Shown here in pieces: positions 1 to 11,092 of a DNA stretch of 64,000 bases. Every line of letters starts with the position of its first letter. Position 1 is the first letter of the stretch. Both the position numbers and the translations under genes were made by a program. The notes beneath the pieces were generated by a model. It had not been told where the DNA came from and searched no databases. It saw only the letters and a list, made by a program, of their open reading frames with translations. This DNA is from Protula sp. h YS-2021 (Eukaryota > Annelida > Polychaeta > Sabellida > Serpulidae), in contig OX457031.1 of assembly GCA_949752745.1 (NCBI GenBank), forward strand, positions 24,628,081 to 24,692,080, given 5' to 3'.

Positions 1-2291
1 GGAACCAAACTCCCTTACAATTAATTTAATTAAATGGCTTTGGTTCTTTTTTTTTTTTTTTGTCTTTTTGTGCTTTTAAAGCTGAAAACAAGCTCTATTA
101 ATTTTACATTTAAAGGGAAAAGTTAACCTGGCTCTTTAGATGTAAGAATTTAGGGAATTAAAGCTATGAAGACAAACGTGTTTTTTATACAATACATAAC
201 AGTGTGTGTTTTAACCGTTTTAGCCGTGCCCAAAGGCTTGCATTTCAAACACTACTTCTGCGCATTGATAAATAATTCAAATTCATTTACAACTTAAAAA
301 GGAAAATTTAAACTGTTAGAAAAATGTCATATACCAGTGGCGTAACGATAAAGAAAGGGAATTGTTCAACATGTGTTCATAGTAACTTATCTGTCGTTGA
401 ATCCCCTGTCGTTACAACGGTGTCCACTGTATACGTCTTACGACTGGCTTTGTCCGTTGGATGTCGTTATTGCCCAACAACCAACCTCTGCGGTTCCGCC
501 CGTTGTGTGAGACACTTTTGTGCCACCGACCACTGGGGATTCCGTGTAAAAAAATTCTCTTACTAAAACACTGGAACTTGTTTTAAATCTTTCCGCTATG
601 TGTTTATACATCACCTGACTGACCTTTCTAGAGGCCAGCTCTTTTACATCAACTGACTTTGGAGGTTCAAACAATAACATAATGCTTGGAAAACTGAATT
701 CAAAACTGTTCTGCGGGCACGATAATATTCAGTCACTGATTTCAATTTAATTAAGCTTTTTGTGTCTTTAACGGTGAAGTGCGCTTGCATCTCTGTTGCT
801 AACAAAGTGCTGCAAATATGTTTTTGTTTTAATGCAAGGGTGTGGCCAATACCTCTTTACGCCCCTGCCCTCCACCCCAACCCCAGCCCACCCCTGTACA
901 CTAACAACAGGCAGTAATCAGCTATAGTGAACCATAAATTTAACTTGATTTGATGTGAGATATTTGCAAAAATTGCCATACACAAAAACCTCAGCATGCT
1001 CTAAAAAGGAACATGCCCAAATGAACAGCTTGAACCAAGTCCAATAAAACTGTTTACGTTAAAACAAGGGTCGAAAGTTGTGCAAAGCGCAATAAATACA
1101 CGTCAAGTGGAATTGGAAAACGATAAAACGTCCTAAGCATTTTTAGCCTTTCGTAGAAACGGGTGTGTAACTGATCATCAGATGCTCATTCATTTGAAAA
1201 AATCATCAATATCATAATCAAGTGCTTGGCCAAATATTCTTTGTTAGTAAATTCTTTACAGGAATAAATATTCACACAAAATTTAACTTGGTTTTTTACA
1301 CTCCTACAGCCTCTTTTTCTAAATGGCATTCCTTTGCGCAGATGCGAATAGTGCACAGGCCATAACAAATTACAGTTCAATATTTGTTGACTTTTCGAAC
1401 AGGGATCACTTTATTTTCGATCCGCTGTCTTCAGAGATGGGGGCGAGGGAGAGGGAAGTTGGGGGGGGGGGCGGTGCTGGAGAACGCTTTCCGGTTCTTT
1501 GTGTAGTGTCAGTACCGACTAGTGTGAACTTCCGGCTCTTTGCACCGACTGCTGTGAACGCGATTTAGAAGTAGAAAAGGAGGGGCCTGATGGTTCCTTT
1601 AACCTGAAGTCAATTTCTGTAGCAGCACTTGAGTCTCACCGAATCGATAGACGGCTACTCAATGCCGACTGTCACTTCAAACTTTCCCTACGTCTGTTGC
1701 AACAATAGAAGCACTTAAGCCGACGTCGAAATTTTCTAAATTTATTCTTGGAAAATAGAAGGAAATTCTGGGGTGTGCGACGAGGTTGCCCAGTCTTTTA
1801 CAGCGTTATACCTGAAAACTTACCTCACGACCAAGCAGAGGAGGGAAACAAATCGACACGCACTTAACAGGCATCATACTTTTCCGGTAACTGCTTGAAT
1901 TCGGGGCTTTTTAGGGCCGATCTGGGGGGGGGGGGTTTGGAGATCAGAAGAGTTCTGCAATAAATTTTTTTGGGCTGTTGGGAGGGGGGGGGGGGGGTTG
2001 TGGTTAGGTACCTGCCGACCAGTTACTTATTTTCGTGCCTTTTTTATCTCACTTTTTCTGATCACACCATATATATGTATATATAGGTATGACCAATTTA
2101 CGACAATTTCAACGGCACTCGGTATGATGCATACTTTACCAGATGTTTCCATTATACTTTTATCGACTGATTATGCTGATGCGTTATTGTGTGAACGAAT
2201 TCAGCGCAGCGTGGACAGAGTCTGCTTTGAACAAGCTCCCACTTTTTCTGGACAAGATCCGATAGTTATTTCTTTTCAGTTTCAGGGAGCG
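1..2291. other. Intergenic, no gene seen
   Basis: AT-rich sequence with a T13 run near 49-61 and G tracts at 1461, 1924 and 1984. All ORFs are under about 100 codons, lack recognisable motifs and mostly overlap one another on opposite strands. Confidence 0.7.
1461..1471. repeat. G11 tract (first of many poly-G/C runs)
   Basis: Further G runs of at least 11 are at 1924, 1984, 35469, 40846, 45217, 48384 and 62739. C runs of at least 11 are at 6186, 11178, 11343, 16251, 21251, 30295, 32090, 40296, 46942, 48815, 55357, 60293, 60308, 62306 and 62396. Several are joined to T, A or A/C-rich flanks. Confidence 0.95.
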
Positions 2292-2321
2292 TTACGTCAC
2301 TGATGACGTCATACGACGTAA
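2292..2321. promoter_or_regulatory. Symmetric cluster of CRE/bZIP-like sites
   Basis: TTACGTC (2292-2298) and GACGTAA (2315-2321) form an inverted pair around a full palindromic CRE, TGACGTCA (2304-2311). All three are bZIP (CREB/ATF-type) core matches. TATAAATG lies at 2431-2438, about 110 bases downstream, followed by no recognisable gene except the LINE fossil. Regulatory function is inference from motif content only. Confidence 0.3.
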
Positions 2322-3049
2322 ATATAGCGTATAGAAACATTTCTCGGTAATTAAATTTCAATAGCGTGCAGGTATTCAGGATGTCATTAGCAAAGAAACT
2401 GTTACTTCTGGCGAGGCCTGGCACATCGTGTATAAATGGTCCGACTAAGACCCAGCTGATGGCACTGCTTCAGGGAATTCCTTTCACAGGACACTACGGT
2501 TTGACAACATACATAGAAGATTGCTGAAGAACCAGCCCAGTTTTTCAGGGCATCCCTTCTTTGGACTTCTGATTACTTACAGTTTATTCAACACTCCAAG
2601 ACTCGAGGCGGACTCAACGACTCGGCATACTTGTGGTTCATCTCCTCAGGCGTAAAATGTGTTTAACTGTAATTGAATCACGCTTTTAATGTAATTAGAT
2701 CGCAGCTATAATATACAACCTGCGGTCTAATTATATTTACGCAATTTACTCCCAACACACCTACTAACTGCTCTAGGATACACATCGTACTTGAAGTGCT
2801 GCACAGGTTTGTTTGATTGACACCGCGCGTGCACATACTAAAACAATTCCAGTTTCATTCGCCAGTTTGATTTAACAGACACCAGTCTTTGGCCCCCAAG
2901 AGCCTCTTTTATTCCCAGGTTTAACCGCTAACGTCTTAGCACAGTGACTCCAGGCCGCTCCACTCGGGACTCTTACAAGACACCACATTTATTAACCTTT
3001 ACCAGCTCGAGCGCTGGTTCTTATTCATGTAACAAGTATACTGTACTAT
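2322..3049. other. Intergenic lead-in to the LINE
   Basis: Contains a 49-codon frame from 2381 (starts MSLAKKLLLLARP) that I do not recognise. It might be a decayed 5' part of the retrotransposon, but no zinc-finger or other 5' LINE motif is visible. Confidence 0.5.
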
Positions 3050-3249
3050 AAACCATACCATTCAGAAGAAACGCACAAGAGCCCGAAAAAAATTCATCGA
3101 CAACATTCCAGTATGTAAAAAGGATGCTCGGTATGTAAACAGCCGAAACCTAGACAGCTCGATATAAGTTGTCGAAAACCATTTGGCACAAGCTCACGAC
3201 GATCCAAGCACAGACGCAAAGACAGAACCGTGCGCCAAGCTGATAACAC

Positions 3250-4320
3250 AACACGAACCGCCTACTCCATTCACTGTTGGAAAATGTCGTCAACAAGGCA
3301 AGAACGAAATCCGCACCGCGATACAGTGGGGCGACCTGCAAAGTGTATAAAAAGTGTCCAAAACTGCTTCAAATACTCCGGATGTTGATAAAAAAAGCGT
3401 TGAAAACCGCAAGGATACCAGAGTGTTGGAGAAAAGCGGAAGTGTGTTTCGTACCGAAGGAACATGGCTCTGCGACGACTGACCAGTTCAGAACGATATT
3501 TCTCCTCAGTGCAGAATGCAAGATCTACTTCGCCACCCTGTCAACGAAAACAAGTACCTCGACTCAAGTGTTCAGAAGGGAGGTATTCCAGGCCACTCGG
3601 GATGCATTGAACATGTCAGCGTGACGACACTACTCATTCAAGAGGCCAAGGAAACGCGGGGAGACCTATCAGTCGTATGGCTCGACTTGACAAACGCCTA
3701 CGGATCTATACCTCACAAGATAGTGGAGGAGACACTTTACAGATACCACGTCCCACAGAAGATAATAAATATCATCAAAGAATACTACCGAAGTTTCCAT
3801 CGCCGGTTCACCAACAGCAAAAATACTACCAAATGGCAGAGGCTGAGAAAGGGGATCATAACAAGCGACACCACCTCCGTCATATTATTTTCGTCTGCCA
3901 CGAACCTCACGGTAAAATCAGCAGAAAAGGTGTGCAAAGGGCCAGTCATGATATCAGGAATTCGCCAACCCCCAGTCAAAGCGTTCATGGACGACCTAGC
4001 AACAGCCACAAGACACACAATAGAAACAAGGTGGCTCCTCCGCGCACTGACAGAAATAACCAACGTGGCTAGAATGAAATTCAACGCAAAAAAAAGTCCA
4101 GAAGCGCCGTCCTAAAGAAAGGCAAAGTCACCAACAGCATGCTTTTCCGCGTCGGCGACGAGATCATCCCTACAGTGGACGAGAAAGCGATCAAGTACCT
4201 CGAGAAAGTCTTTGACAAGAGCCTCCGCGACAGCAGCAACGTCAAGGCAATCAGCAACCAGTTGGAGAAGTGGTTAACAGAAATCGACAAAAGCCATCTA
4301 CCCGGAAAATTCAAGATCTA
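3250..4320 (+). pseudogene. Reverse transcriptase domain of the LINE, frameshifted
   Basis: The RT region runs in three successive frames. The first segment (from about 3277) carries KARTKSAP, VYKKCPKLL and the block ending CKIYF. Near 3530-3545 the frame changes. The next segment (to 4115) carries QKGGIPGHSGCIEH, the catalytic palm block WLDLTNAYGSIPH with its Asp, and the FMDD box within AFMDDLATAT, which matches the F/Y-x-DD signature. A second frame change falls at an 8-A run (4088-4095), after which the frame continues through VGDEIIP to a TAG at 4319-4321. A smaller frame change near 3275 separates the upstream PPTPFT motif. Known: this domain copies the element RNA onto nicked target DNA. 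The catalytic residues are still present, but the protein is broken. Confidence 0.8.
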
Positions 4321-4321
4321 G

Positions 4322-5120
4322 TGCGTCGAATACGGAATCCTGCCGAGAATACTGTGGCCACTTATGATTTACGAAACACCAATGACCGCAGTGGAGAAGG
4401 TGGCAGGAAAAACCAGCAGCAGACTTCCGCAAATGGTTGGGTGTCCCACCATCATTTACAAATGCGGGTATGTACGGTCACGACTCCAAGCTCGTCCGTC
4501 CTTCCACTCACAGCATTGACAGAAGAATTCAAAGTCAACAATGCCAAAACAGTGATGTCTCTACAACAGTCAAGCGACCCATGTGTGAGCCAAGCAGGCA
4601 GCAACGTAAGGTCAGGACGGAAATGGGTAGCAGAGGAGGCAGTGAAGACCGCCACATCCAGACTTCAACAAAAGGATATCGGTGGCAGAGTGTGCATTGG
4701 ACGACAAGGCCTAGGATACGGAAAACTAACCAGGTCGGAGTGCTGGGACAGGAACGATAAACGAGGACGACGTAAAATGATGGGCGATGAATTGCGAAAC
4801 ATTGAAGAGGAACAGAGATTGACAAAAACAGCTGGGGTGGGTGCCCAAGGAGCATGGCTAAAATAGGAACGTACGACTAGCAGAAAGATAACGTGGAGCA
4901 ACCTGTGGAGGGTGGAATCACTGCGCATTAAATTCCTTAGATGCGCCACGTACGCTATGCTGCCAACGCCCACCAATTTGTTCAAATGGGGAAAGACCGA
5001 ACACGCCAGCTGCCAACCTCGAACACGTCGTGTCAGATAGCGCTAATTCAGCGAAGATATACATGGAGGCACGATAAAGTGCTGGAACGACTAGCTTATC
5101 ACCTCGACCTTAAAAGATAG
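4322..5120 (+). pseudogene. Thumb and zinc-finger region of the LINE, broken
   Basis: Recognisable blocks include ILPRILWPL just after the 4319 TAG, LTEEFKVNNAKTVM near 4515, VRSGRKWVAEEAV near 4610 and GRQGLGYGKL near 4700. A second in-frame TAG lies at 4864-4866. After it the frame continues through ITWSNLW and LPTPTNLFKWGKTEHASC, where a Cys/His zinc-finger is expected; only part is left. Near 5000-5045 the frame changes, and the block RRYTWRHDKVLERL follows in the new frame. The Cys/His motif and the WRHD block are typical of the segment between RT and endonuclease in this family (remembered, not searched). No function can remain. Confidence 0.7.
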
Positions 5121-5216
5121 TACACAAATCAGAGCACACAAAAAAGAAGACCTCACATCCAGTTCGTCAAAGCTGGAGAGAAACCGAAGCGTGACTCACC
5201 GAAACAAACGACACAA

Positions 5217-5627
5217 ACAGACCTGCTCTGCGGAGCAAGCGACTGGCAGTTGACCGTCGACCCAAAAAACCGCCTAATCGTACCGAGCCAAATTGCCGAA
5301 ACAAACCTTCGACCTGACATTCTGATGTATTCCAGGCACAAGAGGGTCGCGGTGATCCTGGAACTCACCATTCCATGGGAGACAAGAATGGGAGCAGCAT
5401 TCGAGAGGAAACGCGCTCAGTACGCTGAATTGGTCGAGCAAGGCAAAGGTAATGGCTGGAAGGTGATTTCGCATCCCACTGAAGCGGGAACCAGAGGATT
5501 CGTTGGTCGATCGACGAACACGGCCCTAAAAGACCTGAGCTTCTCTGGAAAGAAACGGACAACAGCAGCAAGAGCAATGGCGGAAGAGGCGGAGAAAGCA
5601 TCTAGGTGGCTGTGGCTACGAAGTTAA
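5217..5627 (+). pseudogene. Restriction-like endonuclease domain of the LINE
   Basis: An open segment in one frame to the TAA at 5625-5627. It reads LLCGASDWQL, then LRPDILMYSRHKRVAVILEL and TIPWE, then KRAQYAELVE, GFVGRST and a C-terminal EKASRWLWLRS. The R-P-D followed about 14 residues later by an E-L-T-x-PWE block fits the PD-(D/E)xK fold core of the RLE endonucleases that nick the target site in R2-like elements. It is the best-preserved part of the element. As it lacks its own start and is cut off from a working RT frame, it is treated as a fossil, not a host gene. Confidence 0.75.
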
Positions 5628-5850
5628 AGAGAAGACATGGAGCACATAGTGGCTGGTGGCCGTGACGTGGAGAACTTATCAGCTCCATGTTTTCGGCAGG
5701 CTGATGACGTACGATGTTTAAAGGAACGAAACGACAGAGGAAGCCTGCTACACTGCTGATGAGCACTACCACCTGGTGTCAGATGAAAACCTGTCTGGAT
5801 GTAAGTGTAAAAAATACTACGGAAATATCTACTTTCATTATACCCTATTT

Positions 5851-7744
5851 TTTTCAAAGTCGGATTTGTGGCCCTTCAGTGTACATCACAAAACAAAACA
5901 CATATAAGGATATAAAGCTGAAAGGTGTCGGAAAAAAGTAAAACATGGTACTACTATACAGATGCAGAAATGAGAAGGTAATTAGCGAAGACGACGCCTG
6001 AAAGTGCTGAGGCAACGTGGGACCAACTTAGAACCGTGGTCAAGCAATGAGAAGCGGGGCTGCACTCTGCAGACACTGTTTACGTCCGCTGTTCCCCTTT
6101 ATTACTTCCTTTTATGCAAGTCGCAACCACCAGTTGGTTAGTTTTAAGCTGTGGTCTAGACACGTATCTCAGTGCTTCTCCCACGCCCCCCCCCCCCCCC
6201 CACCCCACCCCCTCCTCTCTCTCCACTCCACCTACACAAGGCTTTTTCGAGGTCAATTTGGTTATTTTTGTGAAATTTCAATGACACTGCAGTGTTGCAT
6301 ATTTCCGAGATATATATTTTTTGTTTAACACAATTAACACAATTAATCAATTCCTTGTCTGATTGTTCCTCCGAACAAGACAAACCGCCTGATTAAACGA
6401 GCGGTAACACTGATAACAATATATTGCCGTCAGGCAGAGATAAATATTTTAAAGTACGGCTAACAGAATTGTTTTTAAAACACCACACATACTGGCCGCC
6501 TCTATATATCATATTTTGGCAGGCACATTGTTCTAGTTAATTTTTATATAAAATACAATCTAGAAACTGCTATATTGTGGCATGCTTTTTGTGAATAAAT
6601 GTCGCGCAGTCAACGCAGGAATCCAAACCTGAGGGTGAACGGCTGCACCTTACACGACAAACAAATGTATCAATCTTACGTCACACTTTTTAAGGCAAAT
6701 ATTTCAAGACACATGGCCGACCCATTGTCTAGTGCTTACTCGTTATCATTTCCGAGTTGCTATGGTAACACGAATGACGTGATTTGCTTCTATTCTTTAT
6801 TCACGTCTCGTCGACGGAATCTCTTTCTGTTATAAAGGAACATTTATTTCTTATAGCCAATAACTGTGTTAATTTTACAGTGAAAATCACAGGAAATTTG
6901 AAATTTAAACGGTGCAATATATAGACGATCGAAATTCATCACCATCATGACTCAACACAGCGGGTATTTAAATATGTAGTTTTCAAAACATGTTTTTTTT
7001 TCTAAAAATGAAATATAAAACTTGAATTTTTTATCGGTGATATCACAGTAACAGTGTTCAGGCAAAATGAATCTTTGAGGACATACTGACCTTACACTTC
7101 ACTTTTAACTCAATTTGCTACGAAAAAAATCAAGCGCAGCGAAGCATGTAACGATTAGTCATGTGAATCACAAAACGTCACAGTCACATTTGTCAAACAC
7201 CTGTGGACCAATCAGAAAGGAGCTTTTTATTCAGAAATGCAACACTGAGTTTTTCTCACTTCATGCACATAGTGGCAACTGCTGTGACGCACACACGTGC
7301 ATACAGACGTATACTGCGGACAAACACCCCTAACTGTACTAGACAAAGCTAACCGTCTTACGTTACACGATTTTCTTTTATTAGCTTTTAAAATTAAAAA
7401 ATGGGAGCTACACACAAAGGTGTTTTTGACAAATGAGAACCAATCAATTTTCACCCTCCACAGTTATGTTTCTTTCATGTGTCACTAAAGTAATGCAACT
7501 TTCTAAAAATGGCAAAAAGACACCATTAATCATACATTTTACATATTACACCTTGATATTACACCTACATTGTGAGTGGCCTTTGCCAGATCTTACTGGC
7601 CTTTGATCCTCACCATCAACAGCACCATCTCCACGTTATAACGGATGTCATAAACTATTTCCAGTAGTTTTATCTCATAATTACATTAACTCAATTTATC
7701 TAAAAACATGCATCTGCAAAGGACACCCGCAGTGGATTATTTTA
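5851..7744. other. Intergenic, no gene seen
   Basis: AT-rich. A C16 tract at 6186-6201 sits in a C/CA-rich stretch. A possible extra LINE-tail fragment (reading ESAEATWDQLRTVVKQ) near 6000-6050 is unrecognised. Nothing else stands out. Confidence 0.6.
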
Positions 7745-7819
7745 ACTACTACTACTACTGTTACGTCTTAACTAGAACTGCTACTGTCTCTAAAACTACT
7801 GCTTTACTACTACTACTAC

Positions 7820-7876
<57 letters not shown>
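7745..7876. repeat. ACT then ATT triplet microsatellite
   Basis: Interrupted TAC units (7745-7820) run into about 19 uninterrupted TTA/ATT units to 7876. Pure AT-rich triplet slippage DNA; the Ile-rich frame across it is not a gene. Confidence 0.95.
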
Positions 7877-7877
<1 letters not shown>

Positions 7878-9137
7878 ATTAATCATAAAAAATACTCCTT
7901 TTAGTTGTAAATTAATTCGCGATTTTAAAAAGCTCCACTGATAACTAAATGTGGCTTTATGTTTGTCCTCAGAGCCCTAACTCAGATACAAATAAAATAC
8001 GAAAGAAAACTCTAAAACGGGCTCTAATGATAGAAAAGTCACAAAAATGTCTAGACAAGCTTTTCACAACCCTCTGTTGTTGATTCCATTTTGATTAACA
8101 CATCTGGGCATATATCAATGAGAACAAAATGGTGCAAAAAATATCCATCCATCTATGGGTAATAAATGGCCTGTAACAAGCCCTTTGAGATGGCACTGAG
8201 CAGCTGTAGGTGTTGAACAATGGAGTCCCTCTGGTGTCCGTCCGGGCGTCCGTCGGCCCACTATTATTTTTTTAAATCTTGTGCTGTTTTTTTATCTCTG
8301 GTACTGCTTCGGTGTGAGAACGTTTTTGTTTTCAATTCCTTTCAAGAACTGGTTTTTTAACGACACTTTCCTCAACATTTATTCTTCCTGGTACCATTCT
8401 ACTTCTCAATACAAAAGATCAATACTTTGTTTTCAGGATGGTCATTTCCAACCCAAACCAAACTCACTCTAGAAAAAAAAAGGTGGAGGGTGGGTGAGGG
8501 GGGCGGGGGTGAGCAGGGGTAGGAATTACTTCATGGCCTTAGTGACATAAGAGTCCTTTTACTTGCGAGTGGTAGGAGGTTAATTTCAAACAGGAAAGTC
8601 TGTATATTTTTTCACGATTAATACGGCTTACTTTGATCTCTTTCAAGTCTGGCGTATTATTATTCATTTGCATACAAACATCGACTCATAAACTGGTGTG
8701 CCATCGGGGCAATTTGTTTTGGTCTTTTTTTTAGTATTTTATTGCCCCACTGGGTGCATATCATGTCTACAGAGTCACGTGGGCCGGAAGACCAGGGACT
8801 TTACAGACAGCATAGTTACAAGACAACATGAAAAATTCAGACCACTTGCTGGGGTGTTTTATAGGGCAGAATCATTATTCAAAGTGTCAGATCTTCCTCG
8901 GACATTTTAGGAACACTAAATCCCCATCTTTCCATAAAACAATCCTACAGCGTTTAAAAGTCAACCCATTCTATACGAATTTGTAAAACAGCCCTGTTTC
9001 TCATACAAATTTGAAGAAAATTCGATCGAATGGCGACCTTTGTTCCTGTCGGCTATAGGTCTCATGGACTGAGATTCTGGTTTCCGTTTCTGTCCAAAGT
9101 TTTGTTACACCATTATCCACCTAGTGATGCCTTGCTT
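7877..9137. other. Intergenic, GTCC-type remnant
   Basis: GTCCGTCCGGGCGTCCGTC at about 8237-8256 is a short GTCC tract like the reverse of the Helentron-like element tails, without a hairpin or core repeat. A G/GGT-rich stretch lies at 8484-8520. No gene seen. Confidence 0.6.
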
Positions 9138-9485
9138 TTAAATAAAAGCCGAGTGGTTAAAGCCGCTGTCACAGCCAAACGTTGTGGTGCTGTAGGTCGT
9201 GGGTTCGGATCCCGCTCATGGCTAGGAATTGCAGCATTAGTTACACCCCTAGGGATATCGATGTGCTTATATAGTTTTCTGCCTTTCTACTTAGGAATAT
9301 TGTAAAGCGCCAACATGGCTGCAGCAGATAGGGACTATAAGAAACACTCTATGAGCACGTCGAATTAGTAGTAATCTTGGGTTAAAATAAATATGACTGT
9401 AATGTATGTTCGAAACTTGATGTAAAGCGGTTTGAGCAGTTGCTTCAACTGGAAAGTCGCTATATAAAAACCCACCATTAAATAA
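9138..9485 (+). mobile_element. tRNA-derived SINE flanked by TTAAATAA duplication
   Basis: A pol III promoter-like head starts near 9146. The A box, AGCCGAGTGGTTA (9147-9159), is of tRNA-Leu/Ser type, and the B box GGTTCGGATCC is at 9202-9212. About 240 bases of body follow, ending in a LINE-type tail with GTAAAGCGG and TCGCTATATAAA. TTAAATAA occurs at 9138-9145 and again at 9478-9485, which fits an 8-bp target-site duplication around a 332-bp insert. Known: SINEs are copied by partner LINEs through a shared tail. The partner is not visible here, since the RLE element at 3050-5850 does not share this tail as far as I can see. Confidence 0.75.
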
Positions 9486-10967
9486 GTATACCTCCCAACG
9501 CGGCCAAACTGGTGGGTTACATTTTACAGTAAAACTTGATTCGGATTTCTCAATTCTCCATCAATCGTTGAAACTTTTCAATTATTCATGTGACTAAATT
9601 TTGAAGCTGTCATGTTAGAACAATGTTGCCAAACAGGTCATTATTTACCTTAAACTATGCTGTGAATAGCCTCAACTGTAAGGCGCCGAGGAAAACCGCT
9701 CCAGCGACTCAGTTATTTAATTTGGACAAACTTGGCATTTCTTGGAGATAATATTTACATGCGTTATTACTTTCTGGTTGCAGAATAGCAGCTGTGATAT
9801 TCAATTAAGGGCAAAAGTTAGCAATCAATTCGTGCGTAAACACGGCTAATAGAAGTAACCCTCGTAGACCTGCTACTGACCAAATCACATACCAAACTTC
9901 CATTCGTCCAAATGGCATGGGTTCCGAAATCGGACTTCCCCAAATAATAGACAAAAAAGTTGTCCCAGTTTATCAGACCTTACCAGAGACCTCTATAGAA
10001 ATCCAAACGGGCTGAACAACCCAACGTGAAAGAAGCAACCCGTATAAAAAATTTAAGTTTTGTTGCATTGTAGTTTCACAATTTGAATCCCAGCGTAAAA
10101 GGAAAGTAAACGTTGACAACGGCCAGAAAGCCTGCCCCATTTTCAGAACTATCGCTACAAATATTATATCTCTACGCTAGAAATATTGCACAAAAAACAG
10201 ACAGTCTCAAAACAGGGTCTCCTTTTTTCGATGCAATTATGTTTATATATGGCCACTGCCATAAATAGTCAAGCAGAAAATAATATAGTCTTTAATTGCA
10301 AATTCACAGTAATTGCAACTTGTGGCACAAGCTCGTTAAGCCTCGCTGTAAGAGCATATAAAAGCCTTTGACAGCACAGCAGGGCTTGTAAATATCTCCA
10401 AACACACGCTCCACACCACACGCTCCTCAAGCTCTTAGAATTGCTCAGAGATCGCTATTTAAAATTTCACGTCGTGAGTTAAGCAAGAAGCCACTATTTT
10501 GTTCTATGAGTAGACCTACTGACATGTACTATGGAGTCATAGTTTTGGAGTACGAGTTGCACTTCTTCATGTTCTGTCTAAAAAGCTTTCAAAATGAAAT
10601 GGTGCTCAAATATAAAATTATGCAAAAGACTAAGAAGCGCCCACGACTAAGCGGCGCCAAATAATGGCGCTTAATTCTAACTGGCGCAAAAAAATGATAT
10701 GTCCGACTGATCCACCGGCCACACAATAATACCGGCCCAAGTTAATACCGGACCAAGATTCTACGTGTCCTAGGCTAGAAACAGATGACGCCTGACTCAG
10801 ATGAACGTGGCATGATCTCAGATCCAGATTTCAACAGGGATATCACATTGAGACAGCAATACGGATCTAAGTGACACTTTAGGCAGGCATTGCACTCGTG
10901 GGAAATATTAAAATTGAATTCCTAACTTTTCTCAATTCCGTCACAAGTCTATAGCGCATGAACACCA
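9486..10967. other. Intergenic, no gene seen
   Basis: A TA-preceded CAGTAAAAC (9537-9545) may be a lone MITE end. TAATACCGGMCCAAG occurs twice in tandem near 10727-10758. No coding signal. Confidence 0.6.
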
Positions 10968-11092
10968 TCATAACACCACCATAACACCACCATAACATCA
11001 CCATAACACCACCATAACACCACCATAACACCACCATAACATCACCATAACACCACCATAACACCACCATAACACCACCATAACACCACAGC
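10968..11092. repeat. 11-bp minisatellite CACCACCATAA, about 11 copies
   Basis: Units of CACCACCATAA with an occasional CATCACCATAA variant, strictly 11 bases apart. The reverse strand reads as a Trp/Met/Val-rich frame because three units make 33 bases; it is not considered coding. Confidence 0.93.

Larger units (their letters stand above)
3050..5850 (+). mobile_element. Degenerate RLE-type non-LTR retrotransposon (R2/NeSL/Hero-like)
   Basis: One element spread over several reading frames. In order it shows an upstream linker, reverse transcriptase fingers and palm, a thumb region, a degenerate zinc-finger region, and a C-terminal restriction-like endonuclease ending at a TAA at 5625-5627. 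This order (RT first, endonuclease after it) is that of the RLE-bearing LINE clades, not of the AP-endonuclease LINEs. Homology is recognisable from about 3050 (ARKKFIDNIP near 3090) and the 5' end looks incomplete. At least four frame changes and two in-frame TAG codons break it, so it cannot make a full protein. The 3' boundary is uncertain: no poly(A) tail or clear target-site duplication was seen, and 5850 is an estimate. Clade placement rests on domain order and remembered motifs. Confidence 0.8.

Noticed and set aside
5217..5627. Stand-alone host nuclease gene
   Set aside because: The PD-(D/E)xK-like segment is the C-terminal part of the LINE, in the correct order after its RT fossil.
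5745..5800. Hammerhead ribozyme in the LINE 3' region
   Set aside because: CTGATGA and a later GAAA are present, but the base before GAAA and the stem II pairing do not fit the catalytic core.
9146..9220. Functional tRNA-Leu or tRNA-Ser gene
   Set aside because: A and B boxes are present, but an acceptor stem does not close, and the sequence continues into a SINE body with a LINE-type tail and flanking target-site duplication.
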